This document shows positions 1 through 14,222 of a stretch of DNA of 64,000 bases, piece after piece. Numbering within the stretch: the stretch's first letter is position 1; the number at the start of each line of letters is the position of its first letter. Made by a program: the position numbers and the translations under genes. The notes beneath the pieces were generated by a model. It searched no databases and had not been told where the DNA came from. It saw only the letters and a list, made by a program, of their open reading frames with translations. The stretch comes from Pempheris klunzingeri. Its lineage: Eukaryota > Chordata > Actinopteri > Acropomatiformes > Pempheridae. The DNA lies in NCBI RefSeq assembly GCF_042242105.1, contig NC_092019.1, positions 13,884,328-13,948,327 on the forward strand. Reading direction: 5' to 3'.

Positions 1-1841
1 AATGCACTTAGAGGATAAAGAGCCAGACACATGATGCTCAGCTGGCTTGATAACTTAATACTAAAGGAGAAGAATAACAAGGATGTCGTCAATTACGAAA
101 AGGCAAACAAATCAAGCACATTTATAAGTGCATTTCCTCACCTTACTATAACTCTTCACTAATAGCTCCTTTTTCTCCAGTAACTCCCTGTATCATGTAG
201 GTGTACACGTCTGTGATGAATTGTCCCTTTTCTATTATTCAGAGGTAAATTGTGATTTCCAGGAAAGACTTGTCTCTCTGAGAGGGCCTGGAAAGCCCGG
301 CCCGGCGGTGTGCACAGTCATTTCACCACATGACGTCTTAGCAGGGGAACATTCCTCCATGTCTATTTCTCTCCCTCTAAAACCATCTTTCTCGATTTAG
401 AAACAGGGGGCACGAAAAGCGGTTTAGCGCAGAAATATGGGGCAGCAGATTAATGCAAAATTAAGCCATAAAAAACCTGACATATGTGAAATGTCCCAGA
501 CTGGGAATGAAATATCATTTCTCCTATTCAGGAACTTTCCACAGGAAGAAATACATGAGACTGAATTCCATTTAACCTCTTTCTTCTGTGTGCCAATGAA
601 AAAAAGAAAAGATGGTTGAAAGTTTTACCTTTGCCAAACATTACCATTACCCAACAGAATCTCTCTGAGGGGAGCAGATATTTACAGTATGTCCAAAAGG
701 TAACGTCTTGGAAGGAAGTCAACACAACTCATGCTACACAGTCTCTTTAAAATATTTTCTTTCCCACTGTGCCCCACAAAACATCACAGATGAAGACAGG
801 GGACTGAAATGATGTTATGGCTCCAGCATTCAATGTGGCTTACAGGAGCTGGGATTGTGTCTTCTCTCTATAAATCATTTAATAGTGACAGGAGGTGGTC
901 CTCTAGTCACTCAGTCCACCCCCGCTGGCTGACCTCAAGGGTGACAGCTTCCCTCAAGCGTCAGCCCAAACAAAAAGGAGTGCAGCCAGCTCCCATAGCC
1001 GAAGCTATAGAGGTCACCCAGGCCTGTGCCAAACCGGCCCTTTCATCCTATAGCATTTACAGCATCAGCATCCAAGAACACAGACATCAAAAGCAGAGAG
1101 GGGGAGAGAGTGTGTGTGCGTATGAGCAAAAGACTGGGGCAGTAATGACCTCTATGGCCCTTAATATGTGTGCAGCTCATGTGTAGGAGGGTGTGGGATA
1201 ATCCTGGTGAGCTGTGCAGTGGGGTCTCCAGGTGGCCCAGAGGGTTAGACAGGGTTAACCCCAGTTGACCCTGGCTCTTTGCTGTCAGAAGTAGGAGATC
1301 TACCCTTAGCTTGTCAAGGAAACTAGAACAATGTGGCATGTCCCTCATGTAAGACAGTCCCTGGAAAGAGTTGAAATGGGGTAAGTCCCTTTCATGTGTC
1401 CTTACCGTATGCAAACGTGCATAAGGAACACATCGAATCAAAAACTTTGTTATAAAACCAAATGCTGATTCACCAACACGTGTATTATAAATGTCTTAAT
1501 GGCAATATGTAGTAATGTCCAAACATCAGTCTGACTCTTATTACTATATGCCAAGATTGATGAAAATATCAGTTGAATTTGTTCCAGTAAAGTGAAATGA
1601 TAGTGTCTGTCTCAGGACAAGCCTCGGCAGACGCTCATGGCTGGTTGGCAGGTTGCGCTTAAACACTTCCTCTAAATCCTGAGACACAGAGGTCTCGGAT
1701 GGCAGCACATGGCAGGGCGGGGGCCTCCCTTTAGTGTCATATTAGGTAGTCTAGGAGTTCCTGCAGCATGCAACAGCTGATCCTTGGGAGCTCATAGTCT
1801 AATTTTACTGATCAGTATGAAGTGGTGGAAAGACTTTAGAG

Positions 1842-2500
1842 CAGGGGTGCCCAATACGTCGATCACGATCGACCGGTAGATCGCAGAGGCAAGTGCGGGT
1901 AGATCGCGTGAAATGAAAAAAAAAGATTTTAGTCCATCATCTATCATCCCTAATTAGGACTAAGTGGTTTAGAAAATGAATTAATGTATGTATCCTCCCA
2001 AAGGCATTTGCAACTTGATTGGCGCACAGGCCGGCCAGTCTCAGATCTCTTTTCTGCTACGGGTCACGGGCAGGGACATGCACGGTCAAACGTGTAGATA
2101 TAAACCCCAATTTATATCTACTTAAGAAGGGATGTTCTGGGATAGGGAATATGATAGGAAGGGATATTCAACTCCATTCAGTGCAAGTCATCAGGGCAAA
2201 GTAGTGGCCATAAATGTATTGAATGTTCCAATTACTGTTGTCATGCAATACTGATGGTTACATCACTGTTTGTCACCTATGTGCATTACTGCTGTCAACT
2301 TTTATGTGCAATAACAAGGGTTACATTAGTTGCAGTTATGCCGTGTACGCCAACATATATTGTATATATAAAGTATACTCAGTATATATATATATATATA
2401 TATAAATAAATATATGTTTAGCATTTTTAATGTAGGTGGATCATTTTGACCTGGTCATTTTAAAAGTAGCTCGCAAGCAGAAAAAGTGCGGGCATCCCTG
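1842..2500. mobile_element. Non-autonomous hAT-type DNA transposon with target-site duplication
   Basis: The element starts CAGGGGTGCCCAATACG and ends GTGCGGGCATCCCTG. Read on the other strand the right end begins CAGGGATGCCCGCAC, so the two ends are imperfect inverted repeats of about 15 bp. The flanks are CTTTAGAG (1,834–1,841) and CTCTAGAG (2,501–2,508), an 8-bp duplication with one mismatch. The right copy fits the hAT target preference nTCTAGAn. The interior is about 630 bp and includes repeated GTAGATCGC words near the left end and a TA run near 2,383–2,404. No transposase reading frame is present, so it must have been moved in trans. Confidence 0.8.
2383..2404. repeat. (TA)n microsatellite
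   Basis: About 22 bp of pure TA alternation inside the hAT-type element, extended on both sides by AT-rich imperfect repeats (about 2,355–2,415). Confidence 0.9.
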
Positions 2501-5500
2501 CTCTAGAGACTATGTTGCGTTCAGACATTCAGGTGAGGATTAAAGACAAGTTTCGACACTGAGGAATGTAGATGTTGTCTGAAGATGCTCCCTGGAATAG
2601 AAAGTTACATTTGTTCCAGGGCGGAAGATAAAACAGAGGTTTACGTGCAAAGACTAGTAAAAGATATCTTGCACCTGTGAGCAAAATAAAAGTTACACTA
2701 TTGTAGTTTTTTTATTTTTTATCTTTAACATATTACTTTTTGCTTTTACTTATTAGGTATATTCTCCTTCGGTGGGCACGAAACTATAATTCAACAAATA
2801 CAACCACAAAGCATGAAGTCTTGTACTGACAATGGAATCGGATACAACATATATGTGGCTATGTTTAGGGTCCAGCAGTATAATCACTTGTAGCATCCTT
2901 ATGTTAAGCATCCTACACATACAGTCTGCACTATATGACAGTTTGACTGTTGCGTTTTTTTTTTCTCTGTCAGGGATGTGGAATATGGTCATTGGGAGTC
3001 ATTGTGGGGTTGGGAGTAAAAATCTGCCTTGCACCATAAACATTTTCATTAGTCACTCATATGGCTGGGATCTAGCTGGTCTGATCAAAATTTGATGAAT
3101 GTGAAGTGTGTGTATGCTACGGAGTCTGGACCCTCCTGTGACATGGTCTCATAGGGACACAGCAAGGCAATTGTCAGAAAACAGGTGTGTACACAGGATA
3201 GTATGAGAAGACTTTTGGCAATGTTGAGTCACAAAACATTGTGTTACCAAGCGTTGGGCTGGACAGAGCACATAGCCCACTGTAAGCTAATAGTGATAAT
3301 GACATTTTAATAAGTTCACCAGCCTAATGACCCATCAGTTTTTGCGAGTTGCGACAAAATAACAAATTATACTGAGAATGAGTGACTAAGATTAAGTATC
3401 CTTTTGTGTTGAACCATAGTAAGAAGTGCCATGAAACTGTCACACCTCACACTGATCATCCACTCTGACTTCAGTTCACTGAAGGCAGCGACCTGATTTT
3501 TCTGGAGCTCCAAAACACAGATGAACTGAAGAAACCATACTCTTCTTTCTCCATAACTCTCTTCCAACGCAGCTGCTCCTGTTGCCTGCCACGGTAGGCT
3601 GTGCTCAGCTCCAGGAGTGGAAAGTTAAGAGGGAGTCTGGGGCTAATATGTGGTCCATGATGACACATAGGATTGCATTCTTTGCATGAAGTAGCCAAAC
3701 TAAATTAAAATGACTGTATTCACGATGTGCACCAAAATTACTTGCTTACTTACTCTTCGCCACAGAAGGTCACCGGTGGTCTGTGGCATAAAGTCGATGA
3801 ATGGATTCTGCACGTCCTGCTTCTCTTGAGGCAAAAATTAAGCCTATTTCATAAGCCCTCTTCGGACTGTGTGAGAGAGTGCATTGCACTGTTTTATCTA
3901 TGAATTAAGGTCATTGATTATGTTTTAAAAACATGTGCAGTGCAGAGGTCAAACCTTTAGCCTGCTAGTACGTCATTATGTCGAATAGAGAGTTACTAAT
4001 GTAGAGCATAGCATTATAGATCCAGCTTCATGTCTGATGGTTTCCAGCAGACACTCTAGATTAGACACTGCCTGTTTGTTGCCTCAAACTGCATACTGGA
4101 TTTAAGAATATGGGTGACAGACCACTCATTGTTCCTCTTTATTTCACTGGTCATGGCTCCAGATTTTATGTTTTATATTAGACTTTCTGCACTGGCATTA
4201 AATCGCCCATCTATCATTGTCACTGAGCTTCAACTGACTATGGCTCCTCTTTACTAATGCAATCTGTTAACGTTGAGACCAGGCTCTAAAAATGTGACGC
4301 TTTCTGAAGCCAAACTTCGAGACTTGCTAATGCAGCTGCATTTTCAGCTGGAATTTAGTACTTTGAAGTTATTTCATATTTCATAAATACAGGGATTAAC
4401 AACAATAACACCTGTACAATATTATGCTACCTTTGTCTAATCTTGGTTGACACTCTGTCAGAAGGCTGTTGTTTGATTGAGGCTTTAGCTTGTGGTGGTG
4501 TTGCATAGGATTGCATTATATTTTAAAGTAGTCCAGTTTAACACTCCAACCCCCCCGCCTCTGGAAACACAACCAAAGAAGAAGAGAAAGATGTGGGAGT
4601 GCCTGCAGACAATCTGCTTTTGGAACAAAAGTGCTGCATCTGACAGTCAAATTATTGGTAAAGAGGTGCCTCTTAATTCTAAATTGTGTATTCTAAATAT
4701 TTACTAAGATGATTTTGTAACTTCAAACAACTGAAAGTCCCTACTCAGTGTTTGTTTTTTGGAGGCTAAACGGTGCATTGCCTGCTTGTGGATGAAAAAA
4801 AAAAAAACAACCCGTGGAACTTCCCAGAGGCTGAAAGAAATGACTTTTTGCTCTTGAAAAGATAAGCTATTTCACAAAAAAAACAAACTTCATGAGTTTT
4901 GGAAAATTTGGAATGCTTTCTACAATTTCCTTGGAGCCCAATGACATACAAAACCGATGGCATAATGATCTGATCTGAATATTAATAGAGTTGCTTTTTT
5001 CTTTTTGTTTGTTTGTTTTTTGTCGTGTGTTATAACTGCAATGTTCTGTATTGTACTTGTTCAGATTATGTTTGTTCACCAATGTTATTTCCCTTTTAGT
5101 ATTCTCTCTTGTAAAGGACGAGATGTTTCAAAAACAGAAGATAAAGATAACATAATGAAAAAGAGGATAATGCAATCCATTTCATTGAACAGATGTTTTT
5201 ATATTGTGCCAACCCCCATGTATTTAGTATCTGTGTGTGTGTGTGTGAAGAGTAAATTCTGAATGAAACCCTACACGGCCTCTCTTAGCTTTGTGTTGAA
5301 CCTCGCTAATACAAAAGGCATTCATCGGCGAACAGGCCGAGAGAACAGCCACTGATGTCATTCAATTCTGAGGTCCAGACTCTGGGAGAGACTCAAACAT
5401 TTTTCACATTTCCAAACACAGAGATTAAAGGCTTATATACAGGCTTTTATCTTATAAACAAGAGGTCTAAGCAAAACATTTTAGCGCTTTGTGTGTTCAA

Positions 5501-8299
5501 TGATCCTTAAGTGACCACTGAGAAAACCACCATACAACGCATATGAATAGATCTGAATGGATCACAACAATGCCTGACATATTCACTGAAAGATGAGACT
5601 TAACTTAACACAGATTTAACCACAACAATGATGTAAACATGGCTCTCTTTCCTCACAACTTCAGGACACATCACTTATGGTTTATACCAATAGAGATTTT
5701 CACTCCTCTTTACAACCCAGACTAAGCAAAAGCAGACAATGTTTCTTTTACTCTCACCATGGAGGGAGATTGGGTAAGCTGTTTGTTCAAATATAATTAG
5801 TGTTGAATTTAACATATTTTGCCCACAAAATCTGGCGATTTATTACTGAATTCAAGAACATTCTCCACTAGCAAATTCTGAGTTCTATCGAAGCTATTAG
5901 TGATAAAAGCTCCTCTGATACACCTGTTCATATGCTTTGCATTAGCGTTCTGCATTTGTAAGACACTTCACTACCATGTGCGGCATGCATTTCAGGCACA
6001 CACAGTGAATCCTCTCGTAACCAGATAGAGCCATCTCAACTGCCCAACATGCCTGAACCCATTAAGTAGACTCTTGGCCGACATTCACACAATGCACTGG
6101 GGCTTCTTCACTTTTTTTCTGTATCTACTGTATGGCTATTCTCCTTCTTCCTTCTTTGAAGAACGTAACAAAGGTTGTCCAATCTTCTCCTGCTAAGGCC
6201 ACTCTGAGTGGTCCCCTTCAGAGCAATGGGTGGGATACAAGAGGAGATTCTCCTGGTGCTTGAGCTCTTTATTTCCACTGGGCTCTCCAATCGCCCAACA
6301 ACTTCTGGAATGGAGGTGAGACGTTTAGAGTATTTCAGTTTCAGTTGCAGCGTTAATCAACAGCTAAGTGGGAACATTGCAGTTGCTTTTGTCACTTTGA
6401 TTGCTTAAAATGTACTTTGAGTTTGGTGAAAATGCGTAAACCATTATTCTGCGACACTATATAGAATCCTGCTTTGTGATTCTTTAGAGAAAAAAAAACT
6501 ACAATCTGTAAAATATGTGTTTTCTTCACTTAAGCGTTCCTATTTTATCAAATTATGTTATGAACCTTGCAACTGTATCACATGCTCTATTCTTTTTTAT
6601 TTTACTCTTTCACCTTAATGTTCAATATAAAGTAATCAGAAAATGATTTGTTGTGAGGTTAACAGTGAAACGGATATTATGTTTCATTAAAAGGCCAACA
6701 ATATAAATATTACTTATCCCAGTTCCCTAGACTTGAGCTTACATCATCTCTAAAAATAACAACTAGAGTTGTTTCTTGGCCATGAACATGTTTGAAGCAG
6801 ATAAAGATAAACAGATACCTGATGGCTTAGCTAATTTTTACAATGGACCACAATATGATCTACAATATCCATAATCATTCCTTAGCTCTGTATCATCTGG
6901 GTGGTTACACTGTTGTGAACCAGGACAGGAGTGGACGGCTCTCAATTCATTAACACATCACCACAAACTGCCACATACTTTGCCAAATGGCTCATGATAA
7001 GTATGCCTGAAGTTTCTGTTGGCCCCCAGCCAGCCACCACAACACAATGTGAAACATGGGAAGCCACAGGTGTTCCAGAGCTACAACACAGAGAGGAGTC
7101 ATGGAGAGATAAAAAAAAGGACACCGTTAATCTGTCTTACGCCATGATGTGAAACAGCTACTGTTCACCTGATAAAATAGAAACATAAAGTCTGCAAGGT
7201 TCCTCTTATTGCATAGTCATGCAGTATGCGCCCAAGGCATGAGAAGCTGGCTAATATGGCAAATCATTTTGGTTGTGGAAGATGAGGAATTCATATCGGC
7301 TTGTTGTTGTTTGCATTCAAAAATGTCTCCTCTCCAGAGCAAAACAATGATACGACAATGATATAAAATGTCTCTCCTCTAGTTTCAACAGTGACATTTT
7401 GAGTACAAGAGTCCAGTGTGTAATGTGGACACAGCGCAAAAAAATACCGTCACCTCCCTCTAAACTCAGGCCGTAACAGGTCATGTCAATCTTTATTTTT
7501 CCAGCTGATGTCAGCGTAAAAACGCAATCAATCTCCGCACATGAATGTGACAAAAATCCAATAAATCCTCCTTCAAAGTAAACCAGCAACGGTAAATGAT
7601 TCAAAACTAGCCAGCTGTGGCAACACTACTTGATCCAAGGTGAGGGAAGAAATAACAACGCTGTTTCACAGAACACTGGATGAGTGACAGTTACTGTAAC
7701 GACAAACAGAGAAGATATGAAGTGTTTTGGTTCTCTTAAGCGTTTCTCATATTCTCCTGATAGATGCAGAGAGTGAAAGAGACGTTTCCTTACAAAGACA
7801 TTGACATCAAAGCTGAAGGAAAGAAAAGGAGCCAGCATGACATGTGAGGGAGGATGTGAGATGGAATTCAGTGGCACACTAGGATTTGGCTGAAGGCCAG
7901 TGGGGTACTAAGTTATAGGTCAGGGTTTTTCTTGTCAATACTGGCAAATTCTTCCTGCCCATATAGTATAACCACAGCCCTGTACTCAATATGACAAAGA
8001 TGATGAATTAGGCACTGTCTCAAACTCTGATAAAATGTCAGAGTCAGATGATATGTGGTGGCATATGTGGATGTGTTTTTAAAAAGGCTCATTCATTGGA
8101 GCATAAAAGGCATAAAAAAACAGAGAAAACATTTACCAGAGAAGCAGGTGAAATGTTAGAGTGATACCAATCTACATTCATTCATGCAAAAGGAAAACAA
8201 TATTTGCTCAAAATTCAAAACCAATTCAAATCATAACAACTAGTTTAGAGTTTTAATGTTATATGCATTGGATATTTGATAAACACAAATAATTGGCGT

Positions 8300-8510
8300 C
8301 TATTTCGATAGTCGTTTAAGTCACGTTTCTGGCAAAAATGCAAAATATTCTCAAGTTCCAGTTTCTAAATGTGAGGATTTACCACTTGTCCTTGTTTTAT
8401 GTGATAATATAATAGATAATAGAACAAAACAAGCTATTTGAAGATAGTAAATTGTGATGGCTATTTTTCAGTATTTACTGACAAGCTTAAATAATGAATC
8501 AAGGAAACAA
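8300..8510. mobile_element. Degraded teleost MITE copy
   Basis: The segment has the word order of a common fish MITE. It runs GGCAAAAATGCAAAATATTC, then CAGTTTCTAAATGTGAGGAT, then CCTTGTTTTATGTGATAA, then AAATTGTGATGG and TTTACTGACA. The same words in the same order recur near 51,740–52,020 and 57,385–57,667. The ends are eroded, so the boundaries are approximate. Identification is from memory of this family; no consensus was aligned. Confidence 0.6.
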
Positions 8511-10871
8511 TTGTCAGATTAATTCATATTGAAAAAATTGTTTCTGCCAAACCTAACACCATTTAAATCACTGAGTATTGCGTAAAATCAATGACATAAA
8601 TGAAAACAACGTCATGCATGTGTGTTTTCAGTCTGCTCGTTCTCCCTCCGTTGAGGACACGGACAGAGGGCAAACGCTGGCTGTGCGGAGGCACCTCAAA
8701 CCTCAGCTCTAAACCATCGTAGACCCTTGTGTAAATATACAATAAACAATTCTCTGCAGACATCAAATAAATGTTGGTTTGAGAAAAAACAAGCTCAGCC
8801 CTTCCAAATTTTCCTTCCTGTGAGCAGTCAGCTGTTGAAAGTCTGTGGCTACTGAGGTTACACACCTGTCCACTTCAACAAGGGCTGCTCCAGTCTCACA
8901 GTGGTGGTAAACCCCAGAGTGGTCTGGTTCACATGGCATCCGCTCTTAGCGGTCCAACTCATGTCCTGATGTGCCACATTGAAAAACTATTTTTTGTTAT
9001 GAGCTGGCTGTAAAATGTAAGTTATACCTGAACCATTCATCCGATTTTCTGACAGGAGTTTGGCTAGATGTCAAAAGTAAATGGAGAATAATATAAGGGA
9101 CAGAAATACTTATTTACTCCACTAAAACTCAACAATGAGGCTATAGGACCCTTGTTATCCTCATGAATACAGTTTTGTCCCATGGTCAGGCTGCACGCTC
9201 ACCCTTCTCCCTCTATCCTGTAAACACAGCAAGGAAAAACTACTCCCCTCTTGGATGAAAACGTAGACGGCTCTCTTCTTTTTGGATGGGTGAGCAGCAG
9301 CGCTGAGGGGCCTTACAACTGGAACCAGATGGTTTCTTAATATGTGAATGCCTTTTCGTAAGAGTGTACATGTGAACGTGAGCATAAGAGTGTGCTCTTA
9401 CGAATTACTGTAATAATAGTCTAGAGCCCTGCACAGTATGAGAAGTTAATCTACAATAGCTCCAACAACTAGCCCTAATCCTACCCACAAATGGAAAATA
9501 TTGCGTTTTAGCTATAAGAGCACAGGGACAAAATTGGGGAAACGTTGTTGTGTCCTGTTGCCCATAAATAAAGCATGAATCTAAGCCTTATCGTTATCTG
9601 AGTGAGACAAATACCATTAAACCTTCCACTGATCTAGTTTTGCTATCAGCTGTGATTCGAAAAGCAAGACCCAGTCTGCTCACTTCTCTTCCTGAGACGT
9701 TTGCTGCCTCAGATTTCTCCTCTTTGGCACAGCACTGTTTAGGTTGGCCTCCTGGGGTGACTCTGGGTCTACGATCCCATTTTGGAGGTCTCTTTGCAGG
9801 AAGTCAAAAAGATAAGAGGCCAAGCCATTTGATCTTCCTCTGTGTCGAAAGGGTGCCATGTGATATGCTTGTTTTTAATTATTCCTCATTTGCTTGGCAC
9901 ACTCCAGCCAAATAAACATGAACAAATATAGAATTGGATGGTTTGTGTGTGTGATGTTGTACTGAAGATCCTCCAAAGGCATTATGACACAGCTATATAT
10001 GATGAATCAGGTAAGAATGGCAAATAAATGTATTCAATTTGTTTCTCTTTTAACATTTTCCTTTCATTAATTTTCCGTGAAGCAGAGAACGGGATATGAG
10101 TCATAAGCTTGGGCATAATTAACTCTCTTGACTCTTTAGAAAGTGATAGCAGACATCTCAAACGGATCTTCTTTTTATTAGGCAGGTTGATTACTGGAAT
10201 TGTATTTCTGTGTGTGTTCACAAAACGCCAGACAGCTTAAAACAGATCTGGCACAGTGTATGGAAAACACGGGCTCTGTGGTTGGGAGCACCACCATAAC
10301 CCGCAGGTGATCTTATCGTCTTAAGTCAATGTGCTGACATCTCACACACACACACAAGCACATACAAAGACACACACACACGCAGACACACAGACACAAA
10401 TAAATAATAATACATTAATTAGATAAACAAACACTGAAAGGCACACACTTAACAGTGTATATTTCCATGCAACTATTATTATTAGCTGCCAGGAACTCAT
10501 CTTCCAACATGGTCTGCAGGGATAATGGTAGTGAATTTACTGCTCATCGTCTTCCATCTTGACAACCACAGAGTCTTCAGCTGTCAACCTGAAGATCAAA
10601 ACTACCAATTTGACAAAATTATAGCGAGAAAAAGAAACGCAAGTCAACGGCGGTCACGATGAATCATGTGCTGAGCCCAGATTATAAGAGGTTGTAAAAC
10701 ACAAGGCAGATAATCCACTAAGAATGTGTCACCTCTGATTACAGCTGTCACTCCTCAGCTGGGATCAATGTGTTGACAGATGAACCTGCTCGTAAAGGGG
10801 CATACCAACAAAGCTCAGATTTCAAATGTATCATTTTTACATTTGTAAATAATAACTAGTTGCTATAAACC

Positions 10872-10884
10872 AAAAAAAAAAAAA
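10872..10884. repeat. A13 homopolymer
   Basis: Run of 13 A in the fhod3 intron; no SINE body is evident next to it. Confidence 0.9.
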
Positions 10885-13800
10885 GTTTGTACCACCCATT
10901 AATCTGTGGTGTGTGACTGATGGAGAGCTGGCTCCATATAAAATGATCTGCAAGAATATGAGTGTGACTCAGTTCAAGATGATTTTCTGGGGATCAAGGA
11001 GAACTTCATGGAGTGCATTTGATAGATTTACCACAACAAATGTAAGCCTTGCATTGCATAACCATAATTAATTGCCAGAGGAGCAGCTTCTTACTGTACA
11101 TCTGTATGAACTCAAGAAAACCTTTCTTGGAGTCTTTACTTTGTAAGAGATGATGATTACAAAACATATGTGACATTTGTTAATTCTTAACTTGATTTCC
11201 TCATTTAAACGTTCCTCAGCCCACACTATAGTCTCCCCCTGTTTCTCTCCCTATCCTCCAATTCTCCATACCATCACAATCACAGCAAGTCTGGCAGCTT
11301 CAGAACCAAAATGGCACATAAAAAGAGGACCTGCTGTACTTGTAGACAACACTAAAATAAGCACAAGACTGCTTTAATCAGGCCCTCGCTACCACATCTA
11401 GTCCACCGACAACAATAACAGCCCAGCAATTTAAACAGCCTGTGGCCAGTGCTAACACGCAGAGAGGGACGAGTTGAGTTTCTTTCTTTCTAAATCCCAC
11501 GCTGTTGTGCTGGTCAAACAAATATGAGCAAAGATCAAACCATCACCTCTACTGGTTATCCAATGACAAAAACACATCCATTCAAAAGCCTTTTTTCGTT
11601 TTTTTTCTCCTCACACATATCACACATTAAGTAATACTGTAACACACATGGAAAAATATGAGGAGCTTCATGAAGTGCTAACTATTTAATCTATAGTCAT
11701 CATATCTATTATCTGGGAACATTGATTTTGAACTCCAGGAAGATTCAGAATGGAAGCCACTCCGGACAAAGGTGTCACATGAGCAGCTTAAATGTTAATG
11801 TAGGTCATTAAGGCTTCATTTAAAGTAAAGGTTAGTGGTTATAAAAGAGGCTAAGCTACGGTAATGATGACTCTCTGCAGAACACACAGAGATAAACCTT
11901 TGTATGGTCCTGATAGGCACTTTTAGTAAACAAAGAGCCTAGACTGCTTCTCTGTGTGTGATTACAACAAATCACTGCGCCAGAGGTGGATCGCTAAAAA
12001 GCAGTTTAATAAACCATTAGCTCTTTGGGTGAACGCATTTCTTCCTCCACTGAGTTTGATGCATGGATTTCCGCCTGGCCCATGCGGAACCATATGTATG
12101 TGAGAGCTAATGACTATGATTAAGGAAGCCTGGATTAAGTCTCGCTGTGGTTCATGACACATGCATACTTGCACACAGACACACACAAACTGAAATCCTG
12201 CCCTGTGATGTGTAAATTTGGAGAAAACCTAAAAAAAACAGATAACATCAACAACATTGTGTGCTACCTAATTAAAACCTAAAATACATGCAATGGGTTT
12301 TCCACAAAATAGTGCTAAATGACACAGATTACATACATTACACAAATGATTGTAACCAACTCATCACTCATGTTAATGGAGGCGGCCTCTGGGATAAACA
12401 ACTATCTTGACAACGTGGGTGTGCTAATTTCGCACCCAATCTTCAGCGAGGGTACACTCAAATTGTGAGATTTTTTTCCCCCTTAAACAAATCACATCCA
12501 AACAGCACAGTTAATGTCTGATACAAATATCTTTTGACCTAAAGCTAATCCCAAGAGTGGTGCTATTACTTCTCGCGTGTTGCACTTAAACAAAAGGAGC
12601 ATTTCTAAAGGATTTCCAGAGATTCCGAAAATCACAGTTTTTAAAGCCACTCTGATGCTTCTGTACATTTTGTGCTGGCTACTCTCCAAAGGTGATTCAT
12701 TGTAACAGAGTAGTTTTTTTCACTGCATAACATCCGTCATTACAGAAAAACAAAAGAGAAGAACAAAAAATTACTGATAATAAGGGGGCTCCTCTTTGGG
12801 GACATTTTGGTCTTTATGAACTGACAGCAGGGAAATGCTCAATCCCTTAATACAGAGCAAGTGCACAACCTAAAGAATACCGTGCCATTTGTCTTTGGAA
12901 GACTAACAAATTATCTCCTGTGTGGAGCAGGAAAATCACCCAGTAATTCTGCTCTCATGGGGCTACGAGGTAAGCCCTCTAGTCAGATAAAATTAGGCTC
13001 AAATGTCTGGACAAGTTACAGTAACAGTGACCACCTCGCCTAGAGGAAATAAATCAGCTAGCCACATGGGTAGTCACTGAGGGAGACTAGAGAAGGGCAA
13101 CAGGTGGCTGTCAACTTAGAGAGAAAGAGGGTCATCATCCACTTAGAGAAGAGAAGCAGGTCTGTCTGCCACTCCCCAGGCTGCACTAAGCTAAGCCAAG
13201 CACCAGCAGGAGGAGAGAATGAGGTAAAGCTAGTTCAGAGTGGTGTGTGGACAAGGTTCAGCCACATTTTCCCAGGGACAGCCATGTTCAGTCTGTGACC
13301 TGTTAAATCAGGCAAAGACTGGAACTGTCTTTTAGGTATCCAGCATTATAAAATGGCAGCGGATCTCCCAACAATATTATTCACAATAGGAATTAAGCAA
13401 TGTTTGACAAGCCTGTTAATAGATTATATGATAGGTTTACTGTATCAGTTACATAATTATACTGTCAAGACCATCAAAGGGAATTTTCCTTTGTAATCGA
13501 CATGTGCAAACTAGACCTTATGAAATATAAGCAAAAGCTGTCTCTCTCTTGTGTTCCACCAATAGTTTAATGAGCTGCCATGAGAGAGCACTGTCAGTAA
13601 AAGAGCCACTGGTGTTTCCAAACCTTTGTATTACATGTTACGCATCAGCATGTAGAATAAAAACCCAGAAATGACTATCAGAGATATTTCTCAGATCATA
13701 GTGACTTCTCTCAAATGAAAAATGTCTGGGCCTTTAGTTTACTTCTACTGCATTAGAGAAAAACGTCCAAATCCTGACAATTTACAGCATAATAGCTTTT

Positions 13801-14159
13801 CCAGGCATTGGGTTATTTTTATGCTTGAAGCCTGCAGAAGAGGCACTGTCTTTGTGTGAGAACGTGTGCTCCTTCACATTCTGCTACTGACAACCATGGT
13901 GTTCTTTGCTATCAAATCCTACAAGTCACTGGAAAATTACTTTACGAGGGCTTGCGAATCAGTTTCTTACATTAAACATGCATTAAACAAGGTAGCAAAA
14001 CAATTAACACCTATTTATCAGTTACATCTTGCCTGAAAGATGCAGGAAAAGTAAACTCAGAACAGAAATCTAAGCCAAAATCAGTGTACATTGTAGTTAG
14101 TAAAAGCTTAGGCGGTTTGCTTCCTCAGTTTAATCAAAAGCCAATCTCTGATGGGTGCA

Positions 14160-14161
<2 letters not shown>

Positions 14162-14199
<38 letters not shown>

Positions 14200-14222
14200 T
14201 GCGTGCGTGTGTGTGTGTGTGT
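14162..14222. repeat. (TG)n microsatellite with CG interruptions
   Basis: About 61 bp of TG alternation, interrupted by GCGCGTGCGTGCG near 14,195–14,208. Such alternating purine-pyrimidine DNA is a typical polymorphic marker and could adopt Z-DNA. It lies deep in fhod3 intron 2. Confidence 0.95.
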
